A stretch of DNA of 64,000 bases from Candidatus Zixiibacteriota bacterium. Lineage in GTDB: Bacteria > Zixibacteria > MSB-5A5 > GN15 > FEB-12. The translations under genes and the position numbers were made by a program. Of the stretch, positions 33,161 to 44,187 are shown one piece after another; position 1 is the stretch's first letter, and each line of letters opens with the position of its first letter. A model generated the notes under the pieces. The model did not search any database. It was given only the letters and a program-made list of their open reading frames with translations, and was not told the origin of the DNA. Where the stretch lies: positions 248,001 to 312,000 of the forward strand of contig JAGNLV010000004.1 in NCBI GenBank assembly GCA_017999435.1. The letters are read 5' to 3'.

Positions 33161-34827
33161 GCTTCCTTGAGCGCATCATGAGCTTCCGCCTGCGCACCAA
33201 GTTCGTCGTGCCGATTTCGCTCTTGCTGATCGCCAGCATTCTCACCGTGAGCGGCTACCTCATCAAGCGGCAGGCGGACGGCTTCCGGCGCGAACTCCGC
33301 ACGAGCGGCGAGACGATGGTCCGGATCCTGGCCATGAACGCCGAGAGCGGCGTCCTCTTCGAGTCGCGCTACGAGCTCCAGGAGCTGCTCCAGATTCTCA
33401 ACCAGTTCGACGCCGTCACCTACGCCGCCATCTACGCGGAGGCCGGCAAGCCGCTCGCCTCCTACGGCATGTGGAGCGAGAGCGACATCGTGGTCAAGCG
33501 CGCGCTCGACCGCGGCGCCCGCGCCGACACCATCGGCGGCGGTTTCTACGTGAAGAATGCCGACGGCCACGAGTTTCTCGAACTGAACTACCCCGTGTAC
33601 TCCCGGAAAGAAATCCTCTCCCGGGAGACGCTCGGCATGACGAGCGGGATCGACCAGTCGCTCGGCCAGCGCTACGTGACCGAACAGATCGGGTCGATCC
33701 GGCTGATCCTCTCGCTGGCCAAGGTCAACCTGTCGATCGCCGAGGCCCAGAAAACCGCCATTCTGCTCACCGTGGTGATCCTCATCCTCACCATCCTCGT
33801 CCTGACTTTCTTCGTGCGCGTCGTCACCAAGCCTGTGCAGATGCTCGTCGCCGTCACCGACCAGGTGAGCCGGGGCGATCTCAGCCGCCTGGTGGAGATC
33901 AACCAGTTGGACGAGATCGGCCACCTCGCCAACACGTTCAACAAGATGATCGCGAGCCTGCGCCAGAGCCGCGAGGAGATCGAGGAGTACAACCGCAATC
34001 TCGAGGAGAAGATCATCGAGCGGACGATCGCCCTCGAGGAGGCCCAGGCCCAGCTCATCCAGTCGGAGAAAATGAGCGCCATCGGCCAGCTCGCGGCCGG
34101 CGTGGCCCACGAATTGAACAACCCGCTGGGGGGCATCCTCGGGTACGCCCAGTTCACGCTCGAGAAGATGAAGAAGAATGCCGCGGCCGCGGGCCTGACC
34201 AAGGAAGCCGAGAGCTACATCCGCTATCTCACCGATATCGAGACCCAGGCCCGCCGGTGCAAGAACATCGTCCAGAACCTCCTCCGTTTCTCCCGGTCCT
34301 CCCACACCACGGAGTTCGAGGACGTGGACGTGAACCAGGTGATCGAAGATACGCGCACCTTTGTCGAGCACCAGCTCCTCATGAATCAGATCTCGCTGAC
34401 GGTCGACCTGGCCGAAGATCTGCCGTTGATCCAGGCCAACGCCAGCCAGTTGCAGCAGGTCTTCACGAACCTGATCATCAACGCCATGCACGCCTCCCGG
34501 TCCGATTCGCAGATCCGGATCGAGTCCCGTTACAGCCCGGCCGTCGGGGAGTTCGGCGGCGCCGTCGAGCTCCGCTTCATCGACCAGGGCCACGGCATCC
34601 CCCCCGAAATCATCAACAAGATCTTCGAGCCGTTCTTCACCACCAAGGAAGTGGGCAAGGGGACCGGCCTCGGCCTCTCCGTGAGCTACGGGATCGTCAA
34701 GGAGCATGGGGGGGAAATCAAGGTCGACTCGGCGGTCGGAAAAGGCTCCACTTTCACTCTGATATTCCCCGTTCAGAAACACCCGGTCGACGCCGATAAT
34801 TCTCTAAAGAGCGGGATAGGAGTGTAA
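33157..34827 (+). CDS. membrane sensor histidine kinase with HAMP domain
   Basis: 556-aa kinase. TM1 is at about 17-35, a periplasmic sensor region at 36-200 (resembling CHASE8/dCache-small types: [18 protein letters not shown]), TM2 at about 201-221, and HAMP at 222-274. A coiled coil follows, then HisKA with His318 ([12 protein letters not shown]). The HATPase domain has Asn442 (NLIINAMHA), G1 DQGHG (477-481) and G2 GKGTGLGL (500-507). It begins with ATGA overlap to the binding-protein gene. Its output is probably one or more of the three receivers encoded immediately downstream. Confidence 0.93.
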   Translation: MSFLERIMSFRLRTKFVVPISLLLIASILTVSGYLIKRQADGFRRELRTSGETMVRILAMNAESGVLFESRYELQELLQILNQFDAVTYAAIYAEAGKPLASYGMWSESDIVVKRALDRGARADTIGGGFYVKNADGHEFLELNYPVYSRKEILSRETLGMTSGIDQSLGQRYVTEQIGSIRLILSLAKVNLSIAEAQKTAILLTVVILILTILVLTFFVRVVTKPVQMLVAVTDQVSRGDLSRLVEINQLDEIGHLANTFNKMIASLRQSREEIEEYNRNLEEKIIERTIALEEAQAQLIQSEKMSAIGQLAAGVAHELNNPLGGILGYAQFTLEKMKKNAAAAGLTKEAESYIRYLTDIETQARRCKNIVQNLLRFSRSSHTTEFEDVDVNQVIEDTRTFVEHQLLMNQISLTVDLAEDLPLIQANASQLQQVFTNLIINAMHASRSDSQIRIESRYSPAVGEFGGAVELRFIDQGHGIPPEIINKIFEPFFTTKEVGKGTGLGLSVSYGIVKEHGGEIKVDSAVGKGSTFTLIFPVQKHPVDADNSLKSGIGV

Positions 34828-34854
34828 GTACTTCCGAACTTGCGGGATGTTTCA

Positions 34855-35226
34855 ATGGATGAATCGGTCAGACGTTCCGTCCTCGTCGTGGACGACGAGG
34901 AAATCATTCGCAGTTTTCTGTTTGAAGTGCTCAGCGAGGAGTACGACGTCAGCCTGGCCTGCGACGGCGACGAGGCAATCGAGCAGATCCGGAAGAGGCG
35001 CTACGACGTCATCATTACGGATCTCAAGATGCCCCGGGTGTCGGGCGAGGAGGTCGTCAAGTTCGCCTGCGACAGGGATCCGCAGTCGAAAGTCATTGTG
35101 ATTTCGGGCTTTTCAAGCCTATACACGGTCAGTCAATCCATAAACAACGGCGCCTGCGCATTCCTCTCGAAGCCTTTTTCCATCAAGGAACTGATGCGGA
35201 CGGTCACGAATGCCCTGTGCGCCTAG
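34855..35226 (+). CDS. single-domain response regulator
   Basis: 123-aa CheY-like receiver without an output domain. The acidic pocket is VVDDEE with phospho-acceptor Asp56 (IITDLKMP), and the switch region has IVISGF and Lys106 (LSKPFS). An in-frame TTG at 34840 could add five residues, but the ATG at 34855 fits the domain boundary better. It lies 27 bases after the kinase. It may act as a phosphate shuttle or sink between the two kinases of this cluster. Confidence 0.9.
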   Translation: MDESVRRSVLVVDDEEIIRSFLFEVLSEEYDVSLACDGDEAIEQIRKRRYDVIITDLKMPRVSGEEVVKFACDRDPQSKVIVISGFSSLYTVSQSINNGACAFLSKPFSIKELMRTVTNALCA

Positions 35227-35236
35227 GGACACGGCA

Positions 35237-35605
35237 ATGGCACGAATACTGATCATCGACGATTCCGAGGTTATTCGCAACCTGCTGGAAGAGTATTTGA
35301 CCGACGCCGGGTACGAGGTCGAGACGGCCTGCGACGGCCGGGAGGGGATCGACCGGGCTCTGGGGGGGGATTTCGACGTGGCTTTCTGCGACATCCACAT
35401 GCCGCACAAGAACGGGTACCAGGTGTTCCGGGAGGTGAGGCGGCGCAAGCCCGGGATGGCGTTCATCATGACCGACTCTCTGCCCGATCAACTGGCCGAA
35501 ATGGCCCAGAACGAAGGCGCCCACTGCTGCCTGACCAAACCGTTTGATCTGAACCAGGTCCGCCGCGTCCTGGAGACGCTGCTGGCCAAAGCGCGCACGG
35601 TATGA
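35237..35605 (+). CDS. second single-domain response regulator
   Basis: 122-aa receiver. IIDDSE at the N-terminus, phospho-acceptor Asp52 (AFCDIHMPHKNGYQVF), a slightly divergent switch (FIMTDS) and Lys101 (LTKPFD). The ATG at 35237 has AGGGA upstream; an in-frame frame extends nine codons earlier into the previous gene. It overlaps the next gene by four bases (ATGA). It has no DNA-binding domain, so it signals by protein contact. Confidence 0.9.
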   Translation: MARILIIDDSEVIRNLLEEYLTDAGYEVETACDGREGIDRALGGDFDVAFCDIHMPHKNGYQVFREVRRRKPGMAFIMTDSLPDQLAEMAQNEGAHCCLTKPFDLNQVRRVLETLLAKARTV

Positions 35606-37323
35606 GCGGCACGGAAACTCGCAGTATAAATGTCCTCGTGGTCGACGACGAGACCATCGTCCTGTCCCTCGTGCGCGATGCGCTCGAGGACGAGGGGTAT
35701 GAGATTACGACCGCGGTCGGGGGGGACGAGGCCCTGCAGGCGCTCGACTCCCGGCCCGTCGACCTTCTCATCACCGATATCCGCATGCCGCACATGGACG
35801 GTACCGAGCTGGTGCGCCGCGCCCGCGAGCGCAACCCCCACATCGGCGTCATCTACATGACGGGCTACGCCAATCTGAATTCGGCCAAAGACGCGATCAA
35901 ACAGGGCGCCTTCGACTATATCCTGAAACCGTTCGAGCTGACCGAAATCCGCCAGGCGGTGCACAAGGCCGCGGGGAAACTCCGCGAGCGGGCCGGGCAG
36001 GACTCGGGCGAACAGCTCGAACGCCTCTCCGACCTCAACCAGATGCTCGTCACGGTCGGCGACCGCAAGTCGCTGGCGAGCGTCTCCCTTCGTTTCGCCA
36101 TGATGCATTTCGACGCCACCCAGGGGGCCCTCCTCCACTGGGACCGGGAGCGGACCGCGGTGGAGACGATCACGATTCACGGCGACCAGCTTCAGGAGAC
36201 GGCGCTGGACAGCCCGGCGGTGCGGGAGTTCATCCGCGCCATCGACCCGGCCTCGTTCCGGGAGCCGGTCATTGTCACGTCGCCGGAGCGGCACCCGCTG
36301 GCCGGCCCGGCGGCGGCCCCGGAGATCCGCGCGGCCCTGTTCCCCTCCTGGCTCACCGAAGGGAGCGCCATGGTCGTCATGCCGATCAACCGCGCGAACA
36401 TTCTGTATGGCATCATCATGATCAGGTGCTCCCCCGACGCCACTGCGCTCACCGGGACCGACACCCGGCTTTTGAACATCGCCGCCGGCCAACTGGCCGT
36501 TTCGCTGGAGAATCTGTTTCTGCTCGAGGAGACGCAGACCGCCTACGCGCGGCTCAAGGAGATGCAGGACGAGACCATCCAGCTGGAGAAACTGGCCACC
36601 CGCGGGGAGATGTCGGCGGAGATCGGCCATGAGCTGAACAACTTCCTCGGGGTCGTCGCCGGCAACATTTCGCTGCTGGACCACCAGCTGAAGAAGTCGG
36701 GCGCGGCCACGGCCGAAAAGTACATGAGCGCCATCCAGACCAACATCGAGAAGATGAAGCAGTTCACGAGCAACCTCATGGACCTCACCCCGATCGCCTC
36801 GAAAAAGGAAACGGTCTACTTCGACCAGGTCCTGGCCGAAGTCATCGACTACCTCACGCCGCAGAAGCGTTTCCGGGGAGTGTCCATCGACCACACCGTC
36901 GACCACGAGTCAATTCCGTTCGAGGCCGACAGCATCCACATCCAGCAGTTGCTCTACAACCTGTTCAACAATGCGGCCGACGCCACCCGCGGGTGCGCGC
37001 GCCGGGAGATTGTGTCGCGCGTCGAGTACCGGCCCGGCGAACCGCACTTCCGCTTCGTCATCCGCGACACGGGCGTCGGCATCGAACCGGAACTTCTCGC
37101 CAAGGCGTTCGAGCAGAAGTTCACGACCAAGCCCGACGGGCACGGATTCGGCCTGCTCGTCTGCAAGCGGATCATCGACGCCCACAGCGGCCGCCTCCAC
37201 GTCGACTCCACACCCGGCGAGGGGACCGCGATCAGCATTGAATTCCCGGTGGCCGGTGCCGCGGACAGCGTCGACGCGACGGCCGGGCAGTTCGCCATCA
37301 CCGACAAGATCCCCGTCGGCTGA
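35602..37323 (+). CDS. receiver-GAF-histidine kinase hybrid
   Basis: 573-aa cytoplasmic protein. The N-terminal receiver (10-125) has Asp59 (LLITDIRMPHMDG) and Lys109 (ILKPFE). A GAF-like domain spans about 140-308. HisKA-like His343 lies in EIGHELNNFLGVVAG, and the HATPase has Asn457 (NLFNNAADAT), G1 DTGVG (489-493) and G2 GHGFGL (513-518). There are no membrane helices. As a receiver-first kinase it can be switched by phosphorylation from the membrane kinase and then signal onward, which suggests a phosphorelay. It is the last gene of the sensor operon. No DNA-binding regulator is encoded nearby. Confidence 0.9.
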   Translation: MSGTETRSINVLVVDDETIVLSLVRDALEDEGYEITTAVGGDEALQALDSRPVDLLITDIRMPHMDGTELVRRARERNPHIGVIYMTGYANLNSAKDAIKQGAFDYILKPFELTEIRQAVHKAAGKLRERAGQDSGEQLERLSDLNQMLVTVGDRKSLASVSLRFAMMHFDATQGALLHWDRERTAVETITIHGDQLQETALDSPAVREFIRAIDPASFREPVIVTSPERHPLAGPAAAPEIRAALFPSWLTEGSAMVVMPINRANILYGIIMIRCSPDATALTGTDTRLLNIAAGQLAVSLENLFLLEETQTAYARLKEMQDETIQLEKLATRGEMSAEIGHELNNFLGVVAGNISLLDHQLKKSGAATAEKYMSAIQTNIEKMKQFTSNLMDLTPIASKKETVYFDQVLAEVIDYLTPQKRFRGVSIDHTVDHESIPFEADSIHIQQLLYNLFNNAADATRGCARREIVSRVEYRPGEPHFRFVIRDTGVGIEPELLAKAFEQKFTTKPDGHGFGLLVCKRIIDAHSGRLHVDSTPGEGTAISIEFPVAGAADSVDATAGQFAITDKIPVG

Positions 37324-37444
37324 CCCGCCTCTCCCTCACAACGCCGCGGAACGAAAGCGGCCGCGCCCCCGGGGACCGCATGCCAGCCGGAGGAGGCCAG
37401 CCACGGAGGCCCGGCGCCCCTGCGCCGCCGCATCTCGGGAGCTC

Positions 37445-38461
37445 TCAGGGGACAATCCGGTAGGGGACGCACCAGCCGGTCCAGGTCAGTTGCGAGTCGG
37501 GCGGCTGGGTTCCCGGAATGGGGACGTATTCGAAATCCTGCATGAACAGGAACTCCCACAAACGCCCGGCCGTCCCCGGCATCTGGAGGGTGTCCACGAA
37601 GCGCCCGGGACCGGCCGGCTGCATCACGCGCACTTGCTCGCCCGCGGCCGTCGCGGCCGAGAGAAGCCGGTAGCGCGTCCTCAGCGACACATCCCGGCAG
37701 TCGGCGACAAGGCGCTCGCCCGGCCCGACGGCGCCCAAGCGATCGAGCCGGCGGAACACCTGGCGGCTCGTCTGCGCCGCGGTGACCGTGGAGCAGGGAA
37801 GCGCCGGATTGCTCGTCGAGAGACACTCGCGCACGTACAGATACGGGATCTGGTCGTAGCCCGCCAGGTCGCCGGCGAACTCCGCCCCCGACTCCGTCCG
37901 CACCGCCATACTCCCCGTCGGCGCCGCGCCCCCGTTGTAGGCCCACAGTTTCCATCCGACATACGGCTGGTCATCGCCGCCCAGTTTCAGGAAGTAGCCG
38001 TAGCGCGTGATCGCCCAAACGTGCGACGCCGTGGCCGTCTCCTCGTCCTCGGTGCGCGACAGCCGGACGTAGAAGTAGTCGTCGACGGTGGCCTCCGAGG
38101 CCCAGAGGCGCCCGAAGGGATTGCCGTAGTCATGGTAGCTGCGGTAGTACTCCACCGAGCCGTCCGGCCAGGTGCGTTTCTTCACGGTGTCGATTTCGGT
38201 GTCAAGCGTGATGATCCGCCGGGTTGAATCGACGACGATGCGGTACCGGGCGGGATCGTTCGGAATCCGGTATTCCTCGGTGGGGAACAGACCGGTGGTG
38301 CGGAAGAGGTCGACGGCATCCTCCGAGGTGGCGAGGTACCGGAGCAGTATGTCGCGGTCGACGACGACGGGAACGTCCTTCTCTCCACAGCCCGCGAGCG
38401 CGGCGGCCAGCATGACGGCGCCGGCGGCGGCGCGGATGAACAGAGGCAGTGGTCGCGGCAT
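37445..38461 (-). CDS. lipoprotein of unknown function
   Basis: 338-aa predicted lipoprotein. The signal peptide ends in a lipobox ALAGC-G at about residues 22-26, so Cys would be lipidated after Lgt and Lsp processing. The mature part is mixed alpha/beta and Asp/Tyr-rich (DGSVEYYRSYHDYGNPFG; HVWAITRYGYFLKLGG; GWKLWAYNGG). It is not recognised. It starts three bases after the uvrB stop and may be read from the uvrB promoter, though a DNA-repair link is unlikely. Confidence 0.75.
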   Translation of the reverse strand: MPRPLPLFIRAAAGAVMLAAALAGCGEKDVPVVVDRDILLRYLATSEDAVDLFRTTGLFPTEEYRIPNDPARYRIVVDSTRRIITLDTEIDTVKKRTWPDGSVEYYRSYHDYGNPFGRLWASEATVDDYFYVRLSRTEDEETATASHVWAITRYGYFLKLGGDDQPYVGWKLWAYNGGAAPTGSMAVRTESGAEFAGDLAGYDQIPYLYVRECLSTSNPALPCSTVTAAQTSRQVFRRLDRLGAVGPGERLVADCRDVSLRTRYRLLSAATAAGEQVRVMQPAGPGRFVDTLQMPGTAGRLWEFLFMQDFEYVPIPGTQPPDSQLTWTGWCVPYRIVP

Positions 38462-38464
38462 CGG

Positions 38465-40519
38465 CTATTTTCCCTTTTTCGGTTTCGGGTTTTTCCGCCC
38501 GTCTCCGCGCAGCGCATTGATTTCGTCGCGGATCATGATGGCCGTCTCGAAGTCGAGGTTCTCGGCCGCCTTGCGCATGGCCGCGAGCATGAACGCGAGC
38601 TGGTCCTCGCGGGACATGCGGGTGAAACTGCTCGGTTTCTCGAAGCGCGGCGCCTCCTCGGGCGTCTTGCTGTCGGCGAACTGGGTGGAGCGGAGGATCT
38701 CCTCGCGCGTCTTGAAAATCGTTTCCGGGTCGATGCCGTGCTCGCGGTTGTAGGCGGCCTGCTTCTCGCGGCGGCGGCGGGTCTCCTCGATCGCCTTGCG
38801 CATCGATTCGGTGACTTTGTCGGCGTACAGGATCACCTCCCCGCCCTTGTTGCGGGCGGCCCGTCCGGCCGTCTGGATGAGCGACCGCTCCGAGCGGAGG
38901 AATCCCTCCTTGTCGGCGTCGAGAATGGCCACCAGTGACACCTCGGGGAGGTCGAGTCCCTCCCGCAAGAGGTTCACTCCGACAAGGACGTCGAACTCCG
39001 CCAGGCGGAGGTCGCGGATAATGCCCGTGCGGTCGATCGCGTCGATCTCGCTGTGCAGGTAGCGCACCCGCAGGCCGAGCTTCTCCATGTAGCCGGTGAG
39101 GTCCTCGGCCATGCGTTTGGTGAGCGTCGTCACCAGCACGCGCTCGCCGCGCTCCGCCCGCCGCCTGGCCTCGGCCAGCAGGTCGTCGACCTGCGTCCCG
39201 AGCGGGCGGACGGTGATGACGGGGTCGAGCAGACCGGTCGGCCGGATGACCTGCTCGACCACGATCCCCTCCGCCTTGGTCAGTTCGTAGTCGGCCGGGG
39301 TCGCGGACACGTACACCCGCTTCAGCACCACCCGCTCGAACTCCTCGAATACGAGCGGCCGGTTATCCAGCGCCGAGGGCAGGCGGAAACCGTGCTCGAC
39401 GAGAACCTCCTTGCGGCTGCGGTCGCCGGCGAACATCCCCCGCACCTGGGGGATGGTCTGGTGCGACTCGTCGATAATGGTCAGGAAGTCGTCGGGGAAG
39501 AAATCCAGCAGGGTGAAGGGGCGCTCGCCCGGCCGGCGCCCCGACAGGTGCCGGGAGTAGTTCTCGACCCCGGAGCAGTACCCGACCTCTTCGAGCATCT
39601 CGAGATCGTACTTGGTGCGCATCTCCAGCCGCTGGGCCTCCAAGAGCAGGTTGCGGGAGCGGAAGAACTCCAGCCGCTCGGCCAGTTCTTCGCGGATGCC
39701 GCGGATCGCTTCCTGCATCCGCTCGGGCGAGGTGATGAAGTGTTTGGCCGGGTAGATGGCGATCCGGTCGCGCTCGCGCAGCACCTCCCCCGTCAGCGGA
39801 TCGATCTCCGTGATCCGCTCGACTTCGTCGCCGAAAAACTCGATCCGCATGGCGTGGTCGTGGTAGGCCGGGATGAGTTCGACGGTGTCGCCGCGGACGC
39901 GGAAATTTCCCCGCGAGAAGTCGATGTCGTTCCGGTTGTAGTGGATGTCGATGAGCTTGCGGATGACCTGGTCGCGGTTGTACTCCCCCCCGCGCACGAG
40001 CGGGATGTACTGGTTCTTGTATTCGACCGGCGACCCGAGGCCGTAAATGCAGGAGACCGAAGCCACGATGATGACGTCCTGGCGCTCGAGCAGCGAGGCG
40101 GTCGCGCGCAGCCGCAGCCGGTCGATATCCTCGTTGATCGAGGTGTCCTTCTCAATGTACGTGTCCGTGGTCGGCAGGTACGCCTCCGGCTGGTAGTAGT
40201 CGTAGTAGCTGATGAAGAACTCGACGGCGTTGTCGGGGAAGAAAGCCGTGAGCTCGCCGTAGAGCTGGGCGGCGAGCGTCTTGTTATGCGACAGCACGAG
40301 CGCGGGACGCCCGTACTGGGCGATCACGTTGGCGATGGTGAACGTCTTTCCGGAACCGGTGACGCCGAGCAGCACCTGGTGCATGCGGCCTTCCCGGAGC
40401 CCCGCGAGCAGTTGGGCGATCGCCTGGGGCTGGTCGCCGCGGGGCGAGAACTGGCTGCGGAGCCGGAACGGGGTGTGGCCGGCGGCGGTCGGGGCGGTTG
40501 GTTTGGCCATGTGGTTCAT
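38465..40519 (-). CDS. uvrB: excinuclease ABC subunit B
   Basis: DNA damage-recognition helicase of nucleotide excision repair (684 aa). Walker A is GVTGSGKT near residue 52, the beta-hairpin is [20 protein letters not shown], the DEAD-type box is TIIDESHQT, motif VI lies in QTAGRAARN, and a C-terminal UVR helix pair ([18 protein letters not shown]) binds UvrC. The start may be the ATG at 40519 or the one at 40510; GGAGG lies only three bases from the first and twelve from the second. Confidence 0.98.
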   Translation of the reverse strand: MNHMAKPTAPTAAGHTPFRLRSQFSPRGDQPQAIAQLLAGLREGRMHQVLLGVTGSGKTFTIANVIAQYGRPALVLSHNKTLAAQLYGELTAFFPDNAVEFFISYYDYYQPEAYLPTTDTYIEKDTSINEDIDRLRLRATASLLERQDVIIVASVSCIYGLGSPVEYKNQYIPLVRGGEYNRDQVIRKLIDIHYNRNDIDFSRGNFRVRGDTVELIPAYHDHAMRIEFFGDEVERITEIDPLTGEVLRERDRIAIYPAKHFITSPERMQEAIRGIREELAERLEFFRSRNLLLEAQRLEMRTKYDLEMLEEVGYCSGVENYSRHLSGRRPGERPFTLLDFFPDDFLTIIDESHQTIPQVRGMFAGDRSRKEVLVEHGFRLPSALDNRPLVFEEFERVVLKRVYVSATPADYELTKAEGIVVEQVIRPTGLLDPVITVRPLGTQVDDLLAEARRRAERGERVLVTTLTKRMAEDLTGYMEKLGLRVRYLHSEIDAIDRTGIIRDLRLAEFDVLVGVNLLREGLDLPEVSLVAILDADKEGFLRSERSLIQTAGRAARNKGGEVILYADKVTESMRKAIEETRRRREKQAAYNREHGIDPETIFKTREEILRSTQFADSKTPEEAPRFEKPSSFTRMSREDQLAFMLAAMRKAAENLDFETAIMIRDEINALRGDGRKNPKPKKGK

Positions 40520-40546
40520 CGTCCTCCACTGACGCAGGTGCGCCGC

Positions 40547-40574
40547 AATATATGCAATACAACCGAGGGGGCAA
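40547..40574 (-). promoter_or_regulatory. promoter of uvrB
   Basis: Minus-strand TTGCCC (40574-40569), 16-base spacer, TATATT (40552-40547), about 28 bases before the uvrB start. No clear LexA-type palindrome was noticed across it. Confidence 0.55.
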
Positions 40575-40681
40575 TGGCGATTGTTCGCGGCCGGCCCTGG
40601 TGCCGGTCGTCCACAATTGGAACCCGTTGGGCGACCGCGGGTTTAAAAGGTGATTTGGACGTCTTCGACGCAAGTTTGGCC

Positions 40682-40709
40682 TTGACTTGGCGTGCAAAAG
40701 GTATACTTT
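40682..40709 (+). promoter_or_regulatory. promoter of rplU-bamA-skp-lpxD
   Basis: TTGACT (40682-40687), 16-base spacer, TACTTT (40704-40709), inside an AT-rich GGTATACTTTATG block. TATACT two bases earlier is an alternative -10. The leader to the rplU ATG is about 45 bases. Confidence 0.65.
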
Positions 40710-40762
40710 ATGCGGTTTAACCTGATTTGGGATAACAGCTTTCCACGTTTGGAGGAATGTTC

Positions 40763-41083
40763 ATGTACGCTGTCTTCGAAGTCGCCGGTTTTCAGTATAG
40801 CGCTCAGGAAGGGGATGTCCTCCGGGTACCCCACCAGAAAGCCGACCCCGGCACGTCGCTGGCCATCGACCGCATCCTCTTAGTCCGCGGCGACGGGGCC
40901 ACGGCGATCGGTACGCCGACGGTCGCCGATGCGCGCATCGATGCGGAAGTTGTGGGTGAAGGCCTGGCCGACAAGGTGCTCATCTACAAATATAAGCGCC
41001 GGACCAAGTACCGCCGCACCCAGGGGCATCGCCAGCGTTTCACCGAGATTCGCATCAACAAAATCCACGCCCCCGGCGCCTGA
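40763..41083 (+). CDS. rplU: 50S ribosomal protein L21
   Basis: bL21, 106 aa: YAVFEVAGFQYSAQEGDVLRV at the start, VLIYKYKRRTKYRRTQGHRQ near the end. GGAGG (40751-40755) lies seven bases before the ATG at 40763, so this start is preferred over the ATG at 40757. In most bacteria rpmA (L27) follows rplU. Here the next gene is bamA, only seven bases on, and no L27 gene occurs in the window. Confidence 0.97.
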   Translation: MYAVFEVAGFQYSAQEGDVLRVPHQKADPGTSLAIDRILLVRGDGATAIGTPTVADARIDAEVVGEGLADKVLIYKYKRRTKYRRTQGHRQRFTEIRINKIHAPGA

Positions 41084-41089
41084 GCGCAG

Positions 41090-43573
41090 TTGAGTCGGAC
41101 GAACGGACCCCGAGCAGGGATTGCTCGCGCCTGTCTCTTGGCGGCGCTGGTGCTGAGCCTGTCGGCTCACGCCCAGAATACCGCGGAGCAGTTTCGGGTG
41201 GTCGATATCCAGGTTGAGGGCAACCGGGTGGCGACCCGGTCGCTCATCCTGGGCGTCGCCTCTCTTGAGGTTGGCGCGGTTCTTTCGGTCACCGACGTCT
41301 CCGAGTCGATCCGCCGCCTCTACGCCCTCGGCATCTTCCGCGATGTCCGCATCGAGGCCGAGGAGGTGACCGGCGGCATCCGGATTTTCATCATTGTCGA
41401 AGAACTCCCCAAGCTGGCCGGGTTGGCATTCGAGGGGAACAAGAAGCTCAAGGACGACAAACTCCGCAAGGAGATCGGCCTGGGCGTGGGCGGCTACATT
41501 TCCCCCTACCTGATCGAGAAGAGCCGGGCGAAGATTTTCGACCTGTTCGCCGCCGAGGGATATTTCCGGGCCAAGATCGAGCCGGAGTTGATCTACGGCG
41601 CCGATTCCGTCGAGGCGGTCCTGCAGTTCAACATTCGCGAGCGCGACAAGGTCAAAGTCGAGCAGGTCGTGGTCACGGGCAGCCGGCGGGTGGAGGCCGG
41701 CGACCTGGTCGGCAGGATGCGCAACCGCAAGCGCGGTCTCCTGCGCACCTCCGACTTCGCCCAGGACAAGTACGACGAGGACCTGCAGAAAGTCATCGAC
41801 GAATACCACAAGCGCGGTTTCATCGACGCCTACCTCATCAACGATTCGCTGGCGATCGACACGGCCCGCAACCGGATGACCATCTACCTCGACGTCTACG
41901 AAGGCCCCCGTTACTATTTCGGCGAGACGTCGTTCAAGGGAAACGAGAGGCTCTCGGCGGACCATCTCGCGAAGCTGCTGAAGCACAAAGCGGGGCAGGT
42001 GTTCGACTCCGAGAAGTACGACGCCTCGCTCGGGGAGGTGGCCTCCGGCTACTACGATATCGGCCACCTCCACGTGGAGATTTTCGACGAGCGGTCGACC
42101 CGGTCCGACTCGCTCATCGATATCACCTACGACATCACCGAGGGGCTCCCCTCCAACATCAACCTCGTGAAGATCGTCGGGAACTACAAAACCAAGGACC
42201 GGGTGATCCGGCGGGAGCTGTCGACGCTGCCGGGCCAGGTGTTTGACCGGACGGCGCTGATCCGGTCGATCCGCGACGTCATGGCGCTGAACTTTTTTGA
42301 CAAAGTCGAGCCGCGCCCGGTGAACCTCCCCAGCGGCGACGTCGACCTGGTGTACGAAGTGGCCGAAAAGCAGACCGGGCAGGTGTCGGCCGGCGCCGGG
42401 TACAACAGCCAGGACAAGGTGGTCGGCACGTTCGGCATGGGCATCCCGAATTTCCGGGGGCTCGGCCAGAACCTGTCTTTCAACGTCAGTCTCGGCAAAT
42501 CGTACAACTCCTTCTCGGTCTCGTTCACCGAGCCGTGGATGTTCGGCTATCCGACCTCGTTCGGAGCCAGCGCCTTCTCTCTCAACCGCCGCTGGTACGG
42601 CGACTACACCGAGGGGCGGGCGGGCGGCTCGCTCCGCCTGGGGCGACGGCTGCGCTGGCCGGACAACTATTTCCGCGTCTACGCCTCCTATGCCCTGGAG
42701 CGGACGCGCTACTACGATTTCGACGCGACCTTTGCAGCCTCCAATTCCTACCAATCGCGGTACTACTACAACAACCCGGAGACCATCTCGCCGGCGGATT
42801 CCCTCATGGCCGCCCGGACCTATGGGCCGTACCCGGGTTCCATTCTCGAGTACGAAGACTGGCAGACGGCATCGCGGGTGTCGCTGACGCTTCTGCGCGA
42901 CTCGCGCAACCTTCCGGAATTCGCCACCAAGGGTTCCATCCTCTCGTACACGCTCGAGTTGACCGGGGGGCTCCTCGGCGGCTACTGGGAGTACACGAAG
43001 CACGACTTCGAGGCGGCCAAGTTCATCCCGCTCATGTGGGGCTGGGCGCTCGCCGCCAAGGCGCAGTACGGGGTTGTGACGGCCCCGGCTGGCGACGCCC
43101 GCATCATGATCTCCGACCGCTTCACGCCCGGCGGCACCGCCTACGACGGCATCGTCCGCGGCTACGACGACGGCAGCCTGACGCCCGACTCGGCCATCAC
43201 CACCGACACGATCTTCTACTACAGCAATGAAAACGCGGTCATCGGGGTCGATCCGCCCGACGGCAGGTATTTTCCGCTGGACACCACCCGGGTCCGCGGC
43301 AAGTACATGTTCGTGGCCAACGTCGAAGTGCAGATACCCATCGCCGCCCGGCAGCTCTACGGCCTGCTGTTTTTCGACGCCGGCAACTCCTGGCTCTACC
43401 GCCGCGACATCGATCTGCTCAATGACCTGTATAAGAGCGTGGGATTCGGCTTCCGCATCATCGTCCCGGGCATCGGCACGTTAGGGTTTGACTTCGGGTA
43501 CCCGCTTGACGATGTTGAAGGCGAACCGAGAAGCTGGAAGCCCCATTTCCAGATCGGAACAACATTCAGATAA
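41090..43573 (+). CDS. bamA: outer-membrane protein assembly factor BamA
   Basis: Omp85-family insertase of outer-membrane proteins (827 aa). After a signal peptide ([15 protein letters not shown]) it has five POTRA domains to about residue 425. The 16-strand barrel is recognisable from [20 protein letters not shown] onward, with the conserved [18 protein letters not shown] region ([18 protein letters not shown]) and lid segments. The start is a TTG at 41090 placed just ahead of the signal peptide; no ATG fits. It is followed by skp and lpxD, the classic bam-skp-lpxD envelope cluster. Confidence 0.95.
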   Translation: MSRTNGPRAGIARACLLAALVLSLSAHAQNTAEQFRVVDIQVEGNRVATRSLILGVASLEVGAVLSVTDVSESIRRLYALGIFRDVRIEAEEVTGGIRIFIIVEELPKLAGLAFEGNKKLKDDKLRKEIGLGVGGYISPYLIEKSRAKIFDLFAAEGYFRAKIEPELIYGADSVEAVLQFNIRERDKVKVEQVVVTGSRRVEAGDLVGRMRNRKRGLLRTSDFAQDKYDEDLQKVIDEYHKRGFIDAYLINDSLAIDTARNRMTIYLDVYEGPRYYFGETSFKGNERLSADHLAKLLKHKAGQVFDSEKYDASLGEVASGYYDIGHLHVEIFDERSTRSDSLIDITYDITEGLPSNINLVKIVGNYKTKDRVIRRELSTLPGQVFDRTALIRSIRDVMALNFFDKVEPRPVNLPSGDVDLVYEVAEKQTGQVSAGAGYNSQDKVVGTFGMGIPNFRGLGQNLSFNVSLGKSYNSFSVSFTEPWMFGYPTSFGASAFSLNRRWYGDYTEGRAGGSLRLGRRLRWPDNYFRVYASYALERTRYYDFDATFAASNSYQSRYYYNNPETISPADSLMAARTYGPYPGSILEYEDWQTASRVSLTLLRDSRNLPEFATKGSILSYTLELTGGLLGGYWEYTKHDFEAAKFIPLMWGWALAAKAQYGVVTAPAGDARIMISDRFTPGGTAYDGIVRGYDDGSLTPDSAITTDTIFYYSNENAVIGVDPPDGRYFPLDTTRVRGKYMFVANVEVQIPIAARQLYGLLFFDAGNSWLYRRDIDLLNDLYKSVGFGFRIIVPGIGTLGFDFGYPLDDVEGEPRSWKPHFQIGTTFR

Positions 43574-43597
43574 GAATACGAGCAAGTGAGGATTCGC

Positions 43598-44128
43598 ATG
43601 CGAGTAACAAAAGCTGCATCAGTTCTGTCCGCCGTCCTGGCGCTCACAGTCATCCTGTCCGGGGCGGCCGCCGCCCAGACCCTGAAGATCGGTTTCGTGC
43701 GCGACGACCGCATCTACGCCGAATACACCGAGTGGCAGCGCGCCCAGGAAACCTGGGAGACCGACCGGAAAGCGTGGGACGACGAAGCCAGCGCCAAAGA
43801 GCAGGAACTTCAGGAGCTCACCGCCGACTACGAGAAACAGCGCCTGATCCTCTCCGACGAGAAGAAGCGGGAGCGCGAGGCGGCTATTCGGGCCAAGCGC
43901 GAGGGTCTCGACGCCTACACCAAGCAGATCTATGGTCCGGGCGGCACCGCGGAACAGCGGGAGGCCCAGCTGATCGAGCCGCTGTTGACCAAGATCCGCC
44001 AGGCCATGGAGGCGGTGGCCACCGAGAACAGCTACGACGTCATATTCACCCTCCAGGGGATCGGCTACATCAAGGAGGAGTACGACGTCACGGACAAGGT
44101 GCTGGCGGCCCTGAACGAAATGGAGTAA
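43598..44128 (+). CDS. skp: OmpH/Skp family periplasmic chaperone
   Basis: 176-aa exported chaperone that holds unfolded outer-membrane proteins for BamA. The signal peptide ends near GAAAAQ, followed by the family start [15 protein letters not shown]. Long charged coiled-coil arms (about 45-125, [19 protein letters not shown]) and the return strand [14 protein letters not shown] complete the fold. The ATG at 43598 has GTGAGG six bases ahead; the alternative GTG at 43586 lacks a ribosome site. It sits 24 bases after bamA. Confidence 0.93.
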   Translation: MRVTKAASVLSAVLALTVILSGAAAAQTLKIGFVRDDRIYAEYTEWQRAQETWETDRKAWDDEASAKEQELQELTADYEKQRLILSDEKKREREAAIRAKREGLDAYTKQIYGPGGTAEQREAQLIEPLLTKIRQAMEAVATENSYDVIFTLQGIGYIKEEYDVTDKVLAALNEME

Positions 44129-44187
44129 AGCTCCGCGCCGCCGCCGATCCCCGGTCGGAGGCGGGCGGCCGCGGGGCGCGAGGACTC

